DNA of 64,000 nucleotides from Spirabiliibacterium mucosae (GTDB taxonomy: Bacteria; Pseudomonadota; Gammaproteobacteria; Enterobacterales; Pasteurellaceae), in assembly GCF_014884965.1 (NCBI RefSeq), contig NZ_JABTBO010000004.1, forward strand, positions 1 to 64,000, read 5' to 3'. The notes beneath the pieces were generated by a model. The model searched no databases, was not told the DNA's origin, and saw only the letters and a program-made list of their open reading frames with translations. Both the position numbers and the translations under genes were made by a program. This document shows positions 49,251 to 59,487 of this stretch, one piece after another. Numbering within the stretch: the first letter of the stretch is position 1; each line of letters starts with the position of its first letter.

Positions 49251-50266
49251 AATGTCTCCTTGTCGTCGTGGTTAGGGGTGTCGCTGCCAGCAGGGTAGAG
49301 GTCAAGCTTGGCCATCAATGCCATGTCGCTGTCTTCTTGCGGCAAGGGGGTGGTGAGCAGTTTGTCACCGTAGAAAATCGAGTTAGCGCCGGCCATAAAG
49401 CACATCGCTTGCATGCTCTCCGACATGCCATGGCGGCCGGCGGACAGGCGCACGTAGCTTTTCGGCATGGTGATGCGCGCCACCGCAATCGTGCGCACAA
49501 ATTCTGTCCAGTCGAGTTCCTCGGCGTCCATCATCGGCGTGCCTTCCACCTTGACTAATTGGTTAATCGGCACCGATTCCGGTTGTGGGTCAAGGTTGGC
49601 GAGGCTGGCAATCAGCCCAGCGCGCTCTTTGCGCGTTTCGTTCATGCCGACAATGCCGCCGCAGCACACTTTCAAGCCCGCGTTGCGCACTTTGCCTAAG
49701 GTGTTAATGCGGTCATCAAAGCGCCGCGTGCCAATCACCTCTTTGTAGTGCTCGGGCGCGGTGTCGAGGTTGTGGTTGTAATAATCCAAGCCCGCTTCTT
49801 TAAATTGCTCGGCCATGCCGTCTTGCAGTAGGCCAAAGGTGCCGCAGGTTTCAAGGCCTAAGTCCTTCACGGCTTTGATGATTTTAGTGAGCTTTTCCAC
49901 ATCTTTTGGCTTTGGCCCACGCCACGCCGCCCCCATGCAAAAGCGCCCCGCGCCGCGGGATTTGGCGATTTTAGCCTTTTCGATGATTTCATCGACATCG
50001 AGCAATTTTTCGTTTTGCACGCCTGTGTGGTAGCGCGCCGACTGCGGGCAGTAGCCGCAATCTTCAGGGCAGCCGCCCGTTTTGATGGAAAGCAGGGTGG
50101 AGAGCTGAATCGCTTGCGGGTCAAAATGGGCGCGGTGGACTTGTGCCGCGCGGAAAATCAAATCCAAAAAGGGGGTTTCAAACAACGCCTCCACTTTGCA
50201 CACCGACCAGTATTCCACGCTCGGGTGTGGGGTAAGTTGGCTAAGTTCAATGGGTTGTACGCTCAT
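49247..50266 (-). CDS. bioB: Biotin synthase
   Basis: Radical-SAM enzyme inserting sulfur into dethiobiotin. The radical cluster is [11 protein letters not shown] (about residues 65-75). [11 protein letters not shown] and [11 protein letters not shown] carry the substrate and second-cluster residues, including the conserved Arg. The start is the ATG at 50266, after AAGGA. The TTG at 50269 is not needed. 339 residues. The rest of the biotin pathway is not in the window. Confidence 0.97.
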   Translation of the reverse strand: MSVQPIELSQLTPHPSVEYWSVCKVEALFETPFLDLIFRAAQVHRAHFDPQAIQLSTLLSIKTGGCPEDCGYCPQSARYHTGVQNEKLLDVDEIIEKAKIAKSRGAGRFCMGAAWRGPKPKDVEKLTKIIKAVKDLGLETCGTFGLLQDGMAEQFKEAGLDYYNHNLDTAPEHYKEVIGTRRFDDRINTLGKVRNAGLKVCCGGIVGMNETRKERAGLIASLANLDPQPESVPINQLVKVEGTPMMDAEELDWTEFVRTIAVARITMPKSYVRLSAGRHGMSESMQAMCFMAGANSIFYGDKLLTTPLPQEDSDMALMAKLDLYPAGSDTPNHDDKETL

Positions 50267-50331
50267 CAAAAATCCTTTTTTTAAGTTATTTCGGCTATGG
50301 TAACGGAAAACGACTATTTACTTAAGCAAAT

Positions 50332-50961
50332 TTATATTAATTTTCCATTTTCCACCACCACCGTGCGCGTGGTGAACGACCGCACTTCATCAAGCTGGTG
50401 AGTCACCATCACCACCGTCAGTTCACGCTCGGCGCTGATGCGCGAGAGCAGCGCGAGCATATCGGCGCGCAATTCACCATCTAATGCGGAGAAGGGCTCA
50501 TCAAGCAGCAAAACGGGCTTATCGCGCAGCAAGGTGCGCGCCAGTGCCACCCGCTGCTGTTGCCCGCCGGAGAGCGCATCAGGTGTGCGTGAGAGCAGCT
50601 CACGGATGCCCATTTGCTCGGCAATGGCTTCAATTTGGTGCTGCTGCGCTTGGCTGATGCGCAAGTGCGGTTGCAGCCCCAGCGCGATGTTTTGCGCGCA
50701 GGTTAAATGGCCAAATAAATTATGCGCTTGAAACAGCATCGACACCGGCCGCGCGTGGGGCGGCGTGTGCGTGTGGTTTTCACCATTTAGCCAAATCTCT
50801 CCACCGGTGGGCTGCAAAAAGCCCGCCATTAAATTGAGCAAGGTGGATTTGCCCGCGCCGCTTTTGCCCACCAGCGCAATGTGCTCGCCGCGCGCGGCAG
50901 CTAGGTTGAAGTTAAAGGCGTTTTCGCCATAATCAAAGCGAACGTTATTGAGTTTTATCAT
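50332..50961 (-). CDS. thiQ: Thiamine ABC transporter ATPase
   Basis: ATPase subunit of the thiamine/TPP importer, 209 residues. Walker A is GKSGAGKST, signature LSGGQQQRVALAR, Walker B VLLLDEPFSAL, with the switch His in VMVTHQ. It overlaps thiP by 17 bases and ends the thiB-thiP-thiQ operon under TPP riboswitch control. Confidence 0.95.
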   Translation of the reverse strand: MIKLNNVRFDYGENAFNFNLAAARGEHIALVGKSGAGKSTLLNLMAGFLQPTGGEIWLNGENHTHTPPHARPVSMLFQAHNLFGHLTCAQNIALGLQPHLRISQAQQHQIEAIAEQMGIRELLSRTPDALSGGQQQRVALARTLLRDKPVLLLDEPFSALDGELRADMLALLSRISAERELTVVMVTHQLDEVRSFTTRTVVVENGKLI

Positions 50962-52537
50962 ATTTTTCGATCACCAAAAAGAGGGCGGCGCACAGCAGCA
51001 AAAGCACAAGTGCGGTCAGCGCGCCGTCGCCGGTGCGGTAGTGGCCGAGTTGTTGATACAACAGCCGTGGCAGCGAGGTGAAGTCTTGGCTGCCAAACAG
51101 CGCAATGGCGGTGAAATCGCCCAGTGAGAGCGCACAGGCATAGGCCAGCGCACTACGCAGCGGCTGCTTAAGCGTGGCCCACTCCACCAACGTAAAGCGC
51201 CGCAGGCCGCGAATGCCGAGAGATTGGCACAGCCGCTGGTAGCGCTGCATATTATCAAACAAGGTTGGCTGCAAAATGCGCAGGGCAAAGGGCATCGCCA
51301 CCAGCGCGTTGCACAGCGCCACCACGCCAAACAGCCAGCCGTTGCCATCAAGCTCGCGCAGGGCGAGGTAAAGCCCCGTGGCAATCACCAGCATCGGCAG
51401 CGCGAGGATCGCCATGCCGATGTTAATCAGCTCCCGCGCGGAGGTTGTAAAGCCATAAAAATGCCACTGCCGCGCGCACAGCAGCAGCGCCAAACTTAAC
51501 GCCACACACAAAGCGCCAGCGCACAGCGCCAAAGCAAGGGAGTAGCGCGCTGCTAGCCATAAATCTGCCAGCGTGCCTTCGCTCAAGGTGCTCAACGCAC
51601 TCAAACCTTGGGCGATGATGTTGCTAAGGGGCAGCGCGACAAAGAGCGCCAAAAGGCAAAGTGCGGTGCAATGAGCCCAGCGCAGCGCCTTGGATGTGGC
51701 TGGCAAAAAGCCGTGCGTGGTGCCATCACTGCTGGTGGCGTGGGCGCTAAAGCGGTGGCTTAAACGGAAAAGTGCGGTGCAAATCAGCAGTTGCACAATC
51801 GCCAGTTGTGCCGCGCGAGCGAGGTCAAAATCAAAGGTCAGCGCTTGATAAATCGCAACCTCTAAGGTGGTGTATTTCGGCCCGCCGCCGAGGGTCAACA
51901 CAATCGCAAAGCTGGTGAAACAGAGCATAAAAATCAGCGTGGCGGTGGGCATTAATTGCTTTTTAAGAAAGGGCAGCTCAAGGGTGTTGAACAGATTCAA
52001 GCCGCGCAAATTCAGCTGAGCGGCGAGTTTGTAGTGCTCGGCTGGGATGCTTAGCAGCGCGCTGTAAAACAATTTGGTTGCCAGCGGCAGGTTGAAAAAC
52101 ACGTGCGCGAGCAAAATGCCCGCAAGGCCATAAATGCTCAGCGCTTCAAGGCCGAAAAAAGCCAAAGTGCGGTTGAGCCAGCCCGAGAGACCATAAACCC
52201 CCAGCAGCCCAAACACCGCCACCAGCGTGGGCAGCACAAAGGTCAGCGAGCAGAGCTTAAGCAGCAGCGTTTTGCCCACAAAGTGCTGGTAGTGCAGGGC
52301 GTGGGCACAAATCACGCCGAACACCACACTCAACGCGGTGCTCAGCAGCGCTTGAAACAGGCTAAATTGTAAAATATGCCAAAAATAGGCTGAGGTAAAA
52401 AGCCCGCGCCAGTCACTGTGGCCGGCGTGCAGCAGCAGTTGGCCAGCGCTGTTGAGATAAAGCGCAAGCAACGCCAGCGCCACCACAACCCCAAGCAGGG
52501 ATTGGGTGGCGGAAAGTTGGCGAAAGGCGCCTTTCAC
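50945..52537 (-). CDS. thiP: Thiamine ABC transporter permease
   Basis: Inner-membrane permease, 530 residues, a duplicated protein with two copies of the binding-protein-dependent transport domain. Each has an EAA-type loop (ELPFLKKQLMPTA and VEWATLKQPLRSALAYA). The start is a GTG that overlaps the thiB stop (TAGTG), so translation is coupled. Confidence 0.94.
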   Translation of the reverse strand: MKGAFRQLSATQSLLGVVVALALLALYLNSAGQLLLHAGHSDWRGLFTSAYFWHILQFSLFQALLSTALSVVFGVICAHALHYQHFVGKTLLLKLCSLTFVLPTLVAVFGLLGVYGLSGWLNRTLAFFGLEALSIYGLAGILLAHVFFNLPLATKLFYSALLSIPAEHYKLAAQLNLRGLNLFNTLELPFLKKQLMPTATLIFMLCFTSFAIVLTLGGGPKYTTLEVAIYQALTFDFDLARAAQLAIVQLLICTALFRLSHRFSAHATSSDGTTHGFLPATSKALRWAHCTALCLLALFVALPLSNIIAQGLSALSTLSEGTLADLWLAARYSLALALCAGALCVALSLALLLCARQWHFYGFTTSARELINIGMAILALPMLVIATGLYLALRELDGNGWLFGVVALCNALVAMPFALRILQPTLFDNMQRYQRLCQSLGIRGLRRFTLVEWATLKQPLRSALAYACALSLGDFTAIALFGSQDFTSLPRLLYQQLGHYRTGDGALTALVLLLLCAALFLVIEKYDKTQ

Positions 52538-53535
52538 TATTGACTAAGGGCTTGTTGCCACACGTTGATTTGCGCCTTGCTTTGGATGTCGCTTGGATAC
52601 GGCACCGGCAGGCTGGCAAACGGCTTGAAGGCGTCGTATTGCGCGTTTACGTGGGTTTTAATCACCGGCAGCATCACGTTTTTCAGCGCGATCGTTTTTT
52701 GCGCTTCAGGGCTGATTAAAAACGCCAAAAATTGATCCGCCAGTTTCGGGTGCAGGGCGCTTTTGGTTTTGGCGGCCAGCTCAATTTGCACAATGTGGCC
52801 TTCAGCAAATGGCGCGGCCACGAAGTTGTATTTGCCTTCATTGAGCTGGTGATAAAACGGGGACGTGTTGTAGCTCAGCACCATGTCTGACTCGCCTTTT
52901 AAAAACGCGCCATAACTCTCCGACCAGCCTTTGCCTACGGTTACGGTGTGTTTGGCCAAACGCTTCCACGCCTCGGCCACCTCATTTTTCGGGTAAACGC
53001 TGTTCATCCACGCCAGCAAACCGCGGCCAACGGTGGAGGTGCGTGGGTCTTGGTAGATGATTTTAACATCTTGACGGTCCACCAGCTCTTTCAAGCTTTT
53101 CGGTGGGTTTTGCAATTTTTCTTTGTCGTAGATAAAGGCATATTGGCCGTAGTCATACGGCAAAAAGGTGTGGTTGTCCCATTTTTGCGGCAGGGCGAGG
53201 GTGTCGAGCTTGACATTATTACTGTCAAACAAGTTGGAGTTTTCCGCCTCGGGCAGCAAGTTGTTATCCAGCCCCACCACTACATCGACTTTCGCCTTCG
53301 CGCCTTGCAACCGCAGGCGGTTGAACATGGTCACCGCATCTTCAAAGGTGACAAAATTGACCTCACAACCGCACTTTTGCTCAAACGCGGCTTTCAACTC
53401 TGGGCCTGGGCCCCATTTGCTGGTGAAGGAATCGTAACTGTACACGTTCAACACCGGCTTATTCGCTGCCAGTGTGGCAGTGCTGGTAAGCAGAGTGAAA
53501 AGTGCGGTTGCGATGATGGTTTTTTTGATAGTCAT
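52537..53535 (-). CDS. thiB: Thiamine-binding periplasmic protein
   Basis: Captures thiamine, TMP and TPP in the periplasm for ThiPQ. It has a signal peptide (MTIKKTIIATALFTLLTSTA, cleaved near LAANKP), then the family start VLNVYSYDSFTSKWGPGPEL. GRGLLAWMNS and KGWSESYGAFLKGESDMVLS are also typical. The 332-residue length is normal. The SD sequence AAGGAT is inside a predicted sequestering stem downstream of the TPP aptamer. Confidence 0.95.
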   Translation of the reverse strand: MTIKKTIIATALFTLLTSTATLAANKPVLNVYSYDSFTSKWGPGPELKAAFEQKCGCEVNFVTFEDAVTMFNRLRLQGAKAKVDVVVGLDNNLLPEAENSNLFDSNNVKLDTLALPQKWDNHTFLPYDYGQYAFIYDKEKLQNPPKSLKELVDRQDVKIIYQDPRTSTVGRGLLAWMNSVYPKNEVAEAWKRLAKHTVTVGKGWSESYGAFLKGESDMVLSYNTSPFYHQLNEGKYNFVAAPFAEGHIVQIELAAKTKSALHPKLADQFLAFLISPEAQKTIALKNVMLPVIKTHVNAQYDAFKPFASLPVPYPSDIQSKAQINVWQQALSQ

Positions 53536-53540
53536 AAGGA

Positions 53541-53565
53541 ATCCTTTTTACGGTTAAAAAAGGAT
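53541..53565 (-). promoter_or_regulatory. SD-sequestering stem of the TPP riboswitch
   Basis: On the minus strand ATCCTTTTT pairs over 9 bp with AAAAAGGAT, which contains the thiB ribosome binding site. There is no terminator-like GC stem with a T tail, so control is probably at translation initiation. Confidence 0.6.
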
Positions 53566-53582
53566 CTAAGTGCGGTGTCCCG

Positions 53583-53659
53583 TCTCAAATCCCTTCGCTG
53601 CTACTAATCAGATCAGGTTCAATGGGTATTTTCTCAGCGCCAAGCGCACCCCAATGAGA
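53583..53659 (-). promoter_or_regulatory. TPP riboswitch (thi box)
   Basis: The minus strand has the conserved TPP aptamer pieces in order: GGGGTGC, GCTGAGA, ACCC, GAACCTGATCTG and AGCGAAGGGA. It is closed by the P1 stem TCTCA/TGAGA. It lies 48 bases upstream of thiB and should shut off thiBPQ when TPP is plentiful. Confidence 0.95.
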
Positions 53660-53705
53660 ACGATTTATCATAACCAAAGCCGCGCGCGCGGTCAAAGGGA
53701 AATGG

Positions 53706-54134
53706 CTAGGAGGCCAAGGTGGTGTAAACTTGCTCGCCGAGCAGCTCCGGCTGGTGAATCACATCTTGCAGGGTGTATTGTGAGAGCACGGCATAAAAGG
53801 CGGTGAGGGCTTGCTCAAAAATGCACGGCAACTGGCAGTGGCTGACAATGCAGCAGCCGTCGCATTTGACGTAAGGATCGTCGCCTTCCACTTTTTGCAC
53901 AATCTCGCCGAGGTTGAGCGCATCAGGCGTGGCGGCGAGCGCAATGCCGCCACCTTTGCCGCGCTTGGAGAGGATCACGCCAAGCTTGGCAAGGTTGTGG
54001 ATCACCTTCATCAGGTGATTTTCGGAAATCTGATAAGCCTGGGCAATTTCTTGAATCGTGCTCAAACGCCCCGGGTGGGTGGCAAGATAAATCAACACTC
54101 GCAGGCTGTAATCCGTAAATTTGTTTAATCTCAT
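53706..54134 (-). CDS. nsrR: Rrf2-family regulator, NsrR-like
   Basis: A 142-residue transcription regulator. It starts MRLNKFTDYSLRVLIYLA, with the winged helix (SENHLMKVIHNLAKLGVI) and wing RGKGGGI. Asp8 and the cysteines at 91, 94, 95, 100 and 104 can hold an iron-sulfur cluster. The Asp8 ligand and the position of the Cys cluster favour the nitric-oxide sensor NsrR over IscR, which has a different Cys spacing and sits with isc genes. It is a single gene. Its targets cannot be seen here. Confidence 0.7.
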   Translation of the reverse strand: MRLNKFTDYSLRVLIYLATHPGRLSTIQEIAQAYQISENHLMKVIHNLAKLGVILSKRGKGGGIALAATPDALNLGEIVQKVEGDDPYVKCDGCCIVSHCQLPCIFEQALTAFYAVLSQYTLQDVIHQPELLGEQVYTTLAS

Positions 54135-54204
54135 CCGCGCATCTCACTTATCAATCTTTAACCAGTATAGCATAGATTAAAAAGTGCGGTTGGGCCGCCG
54201 TCAC

Positions 54205-54229
54205 AAAAAGGCGAATTGCTCGCCTTTTT
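54205..54229 (-). terminator. Terminator of the YdgA-like gene
   Basis: AAAAAGGCG (54205-54213) and CGCCTTTTT (54221-54229) form a 9-bp stem around seven bases, with T residues on the minus strand. Confidence 0.82.
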
Positions 54230-54238
54230 GCCGAAGCC

Positions 54239-55708
54239 TTAATAAAAACTCGCGCCCAAAATGCCCATCAGGATCATATTGGCGATGTCTTTTTCAGGGA
54301 TGACTTGCCCGTTGAGTTTCAACTCGCCGTTATCAAGCTTGAGCTCAAGGGTGTAGTGATCGTCACTTTGCTGGTGCAAAATGTTTTCAGCGACCGCACT
54401 TTGCAGCATTTCGTTCACGTCGGCTTGTGCCTGCGCTTGCGCGGTTTGTGCATCAACGTCGTCATCGCCCATGGCCAGTGTTTTCAGCGTTTCTGTCAGC
54501 GCCGGTCTGTTGACATCCGCATTCACCGCAAAGCGCTCAAACAGCGAAAGCACCTTGCCTTTCATCAAGGCTTTTTGCCAATCGGTTTGGGCAAAGGCGA
54601 TGTCGGCGGTCAGTTTATTTTCCCCCGCGCTGTTAGTCAGGCTAAACGGCTGGAGTTTCAGCTCTGGCTGGTGTTGGAAAAACGCCATGCCCGCACTTTG
54701 CAGCGCGTGCTCAAGGCGTGCCTCGTCCATATTTTCCGCATTGCGAATGGTGCTCATCAGCTCGTCTAGCGCTTTGGCATCAAGGTGATTAAAGGCGATG
54801 TCGTAGAACAATTTGCCCAAATCTTGGCCAGAGAGCAGCATTTTATCGGCTTGCAATTTGGAGCGAATATTCACCGAGTCGTTATCCAGCGCGATATCGC
54901 CGTTGGCATCAAGGTTGTGCAGCGAAAAATAGGCCTTGGCGTCGGCTTGGTTGCTGTCAAACAACTCAAGGGCGTCGAGTTTGATGTGTTGCGTGCCCAC
55001 GCCGATGTTTTTGTATTCACTTGGCTGGTAGTCTGATTTCACCACCACATTTTTAAGCGCCAATTTAAACGGCATTGGGTCACCGTCAAGGCCGTCGTTG
55101 GCGTTGCTGGTGATAGCAAGGTTTTCAATTTCTGTTTCCACCTTGCCGATGCCGTTGAGATCGGTGTCGCTGATGAATTTAAACGGCGAAGAGGTGAATT
55201 CGTGGCTGCCGTCTTCGCTGCGATAATGCATCGCGGCAAAATCAAGCGTTTGCGCCACGCGTTGATCATAACCGACAGAAAAATCGCCTTTTAATGGTGT
55301 TTTGCTGTCGCTGGCGTCAAATATTGGGCTGATGCTTGGGTCATTGAGCAGCTCAATGTTGCCGCTGGCCATCACCGGCAACCAGCGCAGAGTCAACAAG
55401 CGCGAGAGCGGCAGTGGGCCGTGCTCAACCAAAATTTTAAACGGCAAGGTGTAGTTTTTATTATCTTGCGTATTAGTGACCACCAGCTGGTTTTCAATCG
55501 TGGTGGTGAACAAATGCTTGTTGTAATTGGTGGTTTTGTACTCGAGCTTGTAAGGCGAGGTGAGGGAGACTTGCGCAAACTCGCTGTTCACGCGCTCAAC
55601 CAATTGCGGGTATTGCTCGGCCAACAACTTGCCCGAGTACCAACTGCCGCCCAGCCACGCGCCGCCTAAAACCACCGCCAACATGAGTGCAATATGCCGT
55701 TTTTTCAT
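54239..55708 (-). CDS. YdgA-family (DUF945) protein
   Basis: A 489-residue inner-membrane-anchored periplasmic protein. It has an N-terminal segment (about residues 7-22) followed by SWYSGKLLAEQYPQLVERVN, the usual start of YdgA/DUF945 proteins. The rest is a long beta-rich region with a dimerisable C-terminus (LELKLDNGELKLNGQVIPE). The function is not established, although relatives are linked to the cell envelope. Monocistronic, with its own terminator. Confidence 0.85.
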   Translation of the reverse strand: MKKRHIALMLAVVLGGAWLGGSWYSGKLLAEQYPQLVERVNSEFAQVSLTSPYKLEYKTTNYNKHLFTTTIENQLVVTNTQDNKNYTLPFKILVEHGPLPLSRLLTLRWLPVMASGNIELLNDPSISPIFDASDSKTPLKGDFSVGYDQRVAQTLDFAAMHYRSEDGSHEFTSSPFKFISDTDLNGIGKVETEIENLAITSNANDGLDGDPMPFKLALKNVVVKSDYQPSEYKNIGVGTQHIKLDALELFDSNQADAKAYFSLHNLDANGDIALDNDSVNIRSKLQADKMLLSGQDLGKLFYDIAFNHLDAKALDELMSTIRNAENMDEARLEHALQSAGMAFFQHQPELKLQPFSLTNSAGENKLTADIAFAQTDWQKALMKGKVLSLFERFAVNADVNRPALTETLKTLAMGDDDVDAQTAQAQAQADVNEMLQSAVAENILHQQSDDHYTLELKLDNGELKLNGQVIPEKDIANMILMGILGASFY

Positions 55709-55758
55709 TCACTTCTCCTTCATTTGTAACGTTTTTGTCACTATAACAGCTAATAGAT

Positions 55759-55786
55759 AAAAAAACACCCGCAAAATGCGGGTGTT
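55759..55786 (-). terminator. rho terminator
   Basis: AACACCCGC (55764-55772) and GCGGGTGTT (55778-55786) enclose AAAAT. On the minus strand seven T residues follow, directly after rho. Confidence 0.88.
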
Positions 55787-55802
55787 AACATCAAAAGTGC
55801 GG

Positions 55803-57065
55803 TTATGAGCGCTTCATCACTTCAAAAAACTCTTCGTTGGTTTTCGCCATCGCCAGTTTATCCAGCAAGAACTCCATCGCTTCAATCTCACCCATTGGGT
55901 GAACAATTTTGCGCAGAATCCACATTTTTTGTAGCTCGTCAGGGGTGGTGAGCAGCTCTTCTTTACGCGTACCTGAGCGGTTGAAGTCAATCGCTGGGAA
56001 CACGCGTTTTTCAGCAATTTTGCGTGAAAGGTGCAGCTCCATGTTACCGGTGCCTTTAAACTCTTCGTAGATCACCTCATCCATTTTCGAGCCGGTGTCC
56101 ACCAGCGCGGTGGCGATGATGGTCAAGCTGCCGCCTTCTTCGACGTTACGCGCGGCACCAAAAAAGCGTTTAGGGCGGTGCAGAGCATTGGCGTCCACCC
56201 CACCCGAGAGGATCTTGCCGGAGGCTGGGGTCACGGTATTGTAGGCGCGCGCCAAGCGGGTGATGGAGTCGAGCAAAATCACCACGTCTTTTTTGTGCTC
56301 AACCAAGCGTTTGGCTTTTTCGATCACCATTTCAGCCACTTGCACGTGGCGTGTTGCTGGTTCATCAAAGGTGGAGGCGACCACTTCGCCTTTCACCATG
56401 CGTTGCATTTCAGTCACCTCTTCAGGGCGCTCGTCGATCAGCAACACCATCAGCACACATTCAGGGTAGTTGTAGGTGATGCTTTGCGCGATGCTTTGCA
56501 GCAACATGGTTTTACCCGCTTTCGGCGGGGCGACGATCAAACCACGCTGGCCTTTACCGATTGGCGCGGCGAGGTCAAGAATACGGGAGGTTAAATCTTC
56601 TGTTGAGCCATTGCCGCGCTCCATATACATGCGGGAGTTGGCGTGCAGCGGGGTTAAGTTTTCAAATAGGATTTTGTTGCGGGAGATTTCAGGTTTGTCG
56701 GCGTTGACTTCTTTGATTTTTAATAACGCAAAATAGCGCTCGCCTTCTTTTGGTGGGCGGATTTTGCCTTCCACCATGTCGCCCGTGCGCAAGTTAAAGC
56801 GGCGAATTTGGCTTGGCGAAACATAAATATCATCGGGGCCGGCCAAATAGGAGCTGTCAGCCGAGCGCAAAAAGCCAAAGCCGTCGGGCAAAATTTCCAA
56901 CACGCCGTCGCCGAAGATGTCTTCACCGCTTTTGGCGTGTTGTTTTAAGATCGCAAAAATAATGTCTTGTTTGCGCAAGCGGGCTAAGTTTTCCAAACCC
57001 ATTTGCTCTTCACCGAGCTTGACGAGCTCAGATACAGGCGTGTTTTTCAGTTCTGTTAAATTCAT
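55803..57065 (-). CDS. rho: Transcription termination factor Rho
   Basis: Hexameric RNA-dependent ATPase that ends transcription, 420 residues (E. coli 419). The N-terminal domain starts [15 protein letters not shown]. The RNA-binding cold-shock-like domain has [21 protein letters not shown]. Walker A is [12 protein letters not shown], and the Q/R loops follow ([18 protein letters not shown]). The frame stays open for another 113 codons upstream to 57404, overlapping rhlB, but this has no homology and is rejected. Divergent from rhlB. Confidence 0.97.
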   Translation of the reverse strand: MNLTELKNTPVSELVKLGEEQMGLENLARLRKQDIIFAILKQHAKSGEDIFGDGVLEILPDGFGFLRSADSSYLAGPDDIYVSPSQIRRFNLRTGDMVEGKIRPPKEGERYFALLKIKEVNADKPEISRNKILFENLTPLHANSRMYMERGNGSTEDLTSRILDLAAPIGKGQRGLIVAPPKAGKTMLLQSIAQSITYNYPECVLMVLLIDERPEEVTEMQRMVKGEVVASTFDEPATRHVQVAEMVIEKAKRLVEHKKDVVILLDSITRLARAYNTVTPASGKILSGGVDANALHRPKRFFGAARNVEEGGSLTIIATALVDTGSKMDEVIYEEFKGTGNMELHLSRKIAEKRVFPAIDFNRSGTRKEELLTTPDELQKMWILRKIVHPMGEIEAMEFLLDKLAMAKTNEEFFEVMKRS

Positions 57066-57303
57066 AATGTAATAAGAGAAGTAAATCGAGTTGATTAATG
57101 GAATGTTAAAGTGCGGTCGCACGAAAGTTTTGAATGGGCGTAAAATTACCATTAAAACTGTGCACTGTCTAGCCTGATTTAAGAAAAACCGCCGGTTGCA
57201 GGCAATTGTGTGATTAAAATCAAGTTTATTTTGTGGATAAGGGCGCAAAATGCTATGCTTATGCTTTAGGATGAACGTAAAATAAACGCTTAAAGGACAC
57301 GTC

Positions 57304-58572
57304 ATGGAAAAAGATACCCACCTCAGCCAGTTGCGCTTTAGCGAACTGGCGTTACACCCCAAAGTGGCGCAAGCATTAGCCGATAAAGGGTTTGATTTTT
57401 GCACCCCGATTCAGGCCTTGACCTTGCCAATTACACTCTCTGGGCGCGATGTGGCAGGCCAAGCGCAAACGGGCACAGGCAAAACCATGGCGTTTTTGAT
57501 TGCCACATTTCACCATCTGCTTAAAGACACCGAAAGTGCGGTGCGCGCCAACCAACCGCGAGCGCTGATTTTAGCCCCCACACGCGAGCTGGCAGTGCAA
57601 ATCGCCCACGACGCTGATACGTTAAGCGCACAAACTGGGCTGAAAACCGCACTGGCCTATGGCGGTGACGGCTACGACAAGCAGCTCAAAGCCATTGAGC
57701 AAGGCGTGGATGTGTTGATTGGCACCACCGGCCGGGTGATTGATTATGTCAAACAAAACATCATCAACCTTGATAAAATCCAAGTAGTGGTGCTCGATGA
57801 GGCCGACCGTATGTTTGACTTGGGCTTTATCCGCGACATTCGCTATCTACTGCGCCGCTGCCCGGCCAACACCGAGCGGCTGACAATGCTGTTTTCCGCC
57901 ACCTTGTCTTACCGTGTGCGCGAGCTGGCGTTTGAAGATATGAACGAGCCAGAATATATCGAAATCGAACCGCAACAAAAAACCGCCGCGCAAATCTCCG
58001 AAGAGCTGTTTTATCCCTCCAATCAAGACAAAATGCGCTTGTTGCAAACCTTGCTTGAAGAAGAGTGGCCCGATCGCTGCATTATTTTTGCCAACACCAA
58101 ACACCAGTGTGAAAACATTTGGGCGCATTTGGCCGCCGACGGCCACCGCGTGGGCTTGCTGACAGGCGATGTGGCGCAAAACAAACGCTTGGCGCTGTTG
58201 GATAAATTCACCCAAGGCGCGCTCGATGTGCTGGTGGCAACAGACGTGGCTGCGCGCGGGTTGCATATTCCGGCGGTGACGCACGTGTTCAACTACGATT
58301 TGCCAGACGACTGTGAAGACTACGTGCACCGCATTGGGCGCACAGGGCGCGCAGGCGAGGCGGGCAAATCGATTAGCTTTGCCTGTGAGCAATACGCCAT
58401 GAACCTGCCGGCGATTGAAGAGTACATCGGCCACCACATTCCCGTCAGCCAATATGACGAAACCGCACTTTTAACCGATTTGCCAAAACCGCAGCGTCGC
58501 CGTCGCACCAGCAACAGCAATCAGCGCCCTGGCAACCGTGGCAACACCCGCCGACGCAACTTTTCACGCTAA
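57304..58572 (+). CDS. rhlB: DEAD-box RNA helicase RhlB
   Basis: ATP-dependent RNA helicase, 422 residues, very close to E. coli RhlB ([19 protein letters not shown]). Motifs: [28 protein letters not shown] and [10 protein letters not shown]. In E. coli it works in the RNA degradosome with RNase E. The C-terminal tail is basic ([17 protein letters not shown]). Divergent from rho across a 238-base gap with no clear gene. Confidence 0.95.
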   Translation: MEKDTHLSQLRFSELALHPKVAQALADKGFDFCTPIQALTLPITLSGRDVAGQAQTGTGKTMAFLIATFHHLLKDTESAVRANQPRALILAPTRELAVQIAHDADTLSAQTGLKTALAYGGDGYDKQLKAIEQGVDVLIGTTGRVIDYVKQNIINLDKIQVVVLDEADRMFDLGFIRDIRYLLRRCPANTERLTMLFSATLSYRVRELAFEDMNEPEYIEIEPQQKTAAQISEELFYPSNQDKMRLLQTLLEEEWPDRCIIFANTKHQCENIWAHLAADGHRVGLLTGDVAQNKRLALLDKFTQGALDVLVATDVAARGLHIPAVTHVFNYDLPDDCEDYVHRIGRTGRAGEAGKSISFACEQYAMNLPAIEEYIGHHIPVSQYDETALLTDLPKPQRRRRTSNSNQRPGNRGNTRRRNFSR

Positions 58573-58580
58573 ACGCCTGC

Positions 58581-58608
58581 AAACCGCACTTTGCGATAAA
58601 AGTGCGGT
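58581..58608. repeat. Inverted pair of uptake sequences after rhlB
   Basis: ACCGCACTTT (58583-58592) and AAAGTGCGGT (58599-58608) enclose GCGATA. This 10-bp stem may end rhlB transcription. A third copy lies at 58630. Confidence 0.75.
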
Positions 58609-58677
58609 CAATCATTTCGCTTTTTGCCCAAGTGCGGTTATAATTCCCCTTTTATTTGTTCTATTTTAACGCAATAC

Positions 58678-59004
58678 ATGGGGAAACTTTTGCAAGATTC
58701 ATTAGCCCAAACAGTGACAACAATTTTAGACGAACTCAAAGCCACCGATATCGATGTGTTTGACGTGCGCGCCAATAGCGGCATCACCGACAACATGGTA
58801 GTGTGCACCGGCACCTCCAGCCGCCATGTGGGCGCGATTGCGCAAAACCTCACCGAGGCGTGCAAAAAGCAAGGCATTGAGTCTTATGGTGCTGAGGGCA
58901 TCAACACCGCCGATTGGGTGGTGGTGGATTTCGGCCAGGTGATTGTGCATGTGATGCAGCAAGAAAGCCGCGATCTCTATCAATTAGAAAAACTCTGGGG
59001 TTAA
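58678..59004 (+). CDS. rsfS: Ribosomal silencing factor
   Basis: Binds ribosomal protein L14 and blocks subunit joining in starvation, 108 residues. Conserved segments are [17 protein letters not shown] and [29 protein letters not shown]. The start at 58678 (MGKLLQDS) matches E. coli, so the earlier TTG at 58624 is not used. A TATAAT at 58639-58644 may be the -10 box, although no good -35 is seen. Confidence 0.94.
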   Translation: MGKLLQDSLAQTVTTILDELKATDIDVFDVRANSGITDNMVVCTGTSSRHVGAIAQNLTEACKKQGIESYGAEGINTADWVVVDFGQVIVHVMQQESRDLYQLEKLWG

Positions 59005-59005
59005 G

Positions 59006-59473
59006 GTGAAAATCCAACTCATCGCCGTGGGGGTGAAAATGCCCAGCTGGGTCAACGAGGGCTTTCGTGAATATCAGCGCCGCTTCCCAAAAGAGATGCC
59101 GCTGGAGCTGATTGAAATCCCCGCCGGCAAACGCGGCAAAAACGCCGACATTAAACGCATTTTGGACAAAGAGGGCGAGCTGATGCTGGCGGAATGCGGC
59201 AAATCGATGATTGTCACCCTCGACATCCCGGGCAAGCCGTGGGACACGTCGCAGCTGGCGGAGCAGCTGGAAAGCTGGAAGCAAGACGGGCGCGATGTCA
59301 GTTTGCTCATTGGCGGGCCTGAGGGGCTGTCAAGTGCGGTCAAAGCCGCCGCCGAGCGCAGCTGGTCGCTCTCGCCATTAACGCTGCCGCACCCGCTGGT
59401 GCGCGTGGTGGTGGCGGAGAGTTTGTATCGCGCGTGGAGCTTGTCGGCCAATCACCCTTACCATCGTGAATAA
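59006..59473 (+). CDS. rlmH: 23S rRNA pseudouridine-1915 N3 methyltransferase
   Basis: SPOUT-family dimeric methyltransferase, 155 residues, starting with GTG. It has the knotted cofactor site [15 protein letters not shown] and the conserved C-terminal [15 protein letters not shown]. It follows rsfS after one base, the usual pairing. Confidence 0.96.
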   Translation: MKIQLIAVGVKMPSWVNEGFREYQRRFPKEMPLELIEIPAGKRGKNADIKRILDKEGELMLAECGKSMIVTLDIPGKPWDTSQLAEQLESWKQDGRDVSLLIGGPEGLSSAVKAAAERSWSLSPLTLPHPLVRVVVAESLYRAWSLSANHPYHRE

Positions 59474-59487
59474 GAGAAAGTGCGGTT

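Noticed and set aside
57066-57404. Open 113-codon extension of rho upstream of its ATG
   Set aside because: It overlaps rhlB on the other strand, has no homology to Rho, and the ATG at 57065 gives the exact family length.
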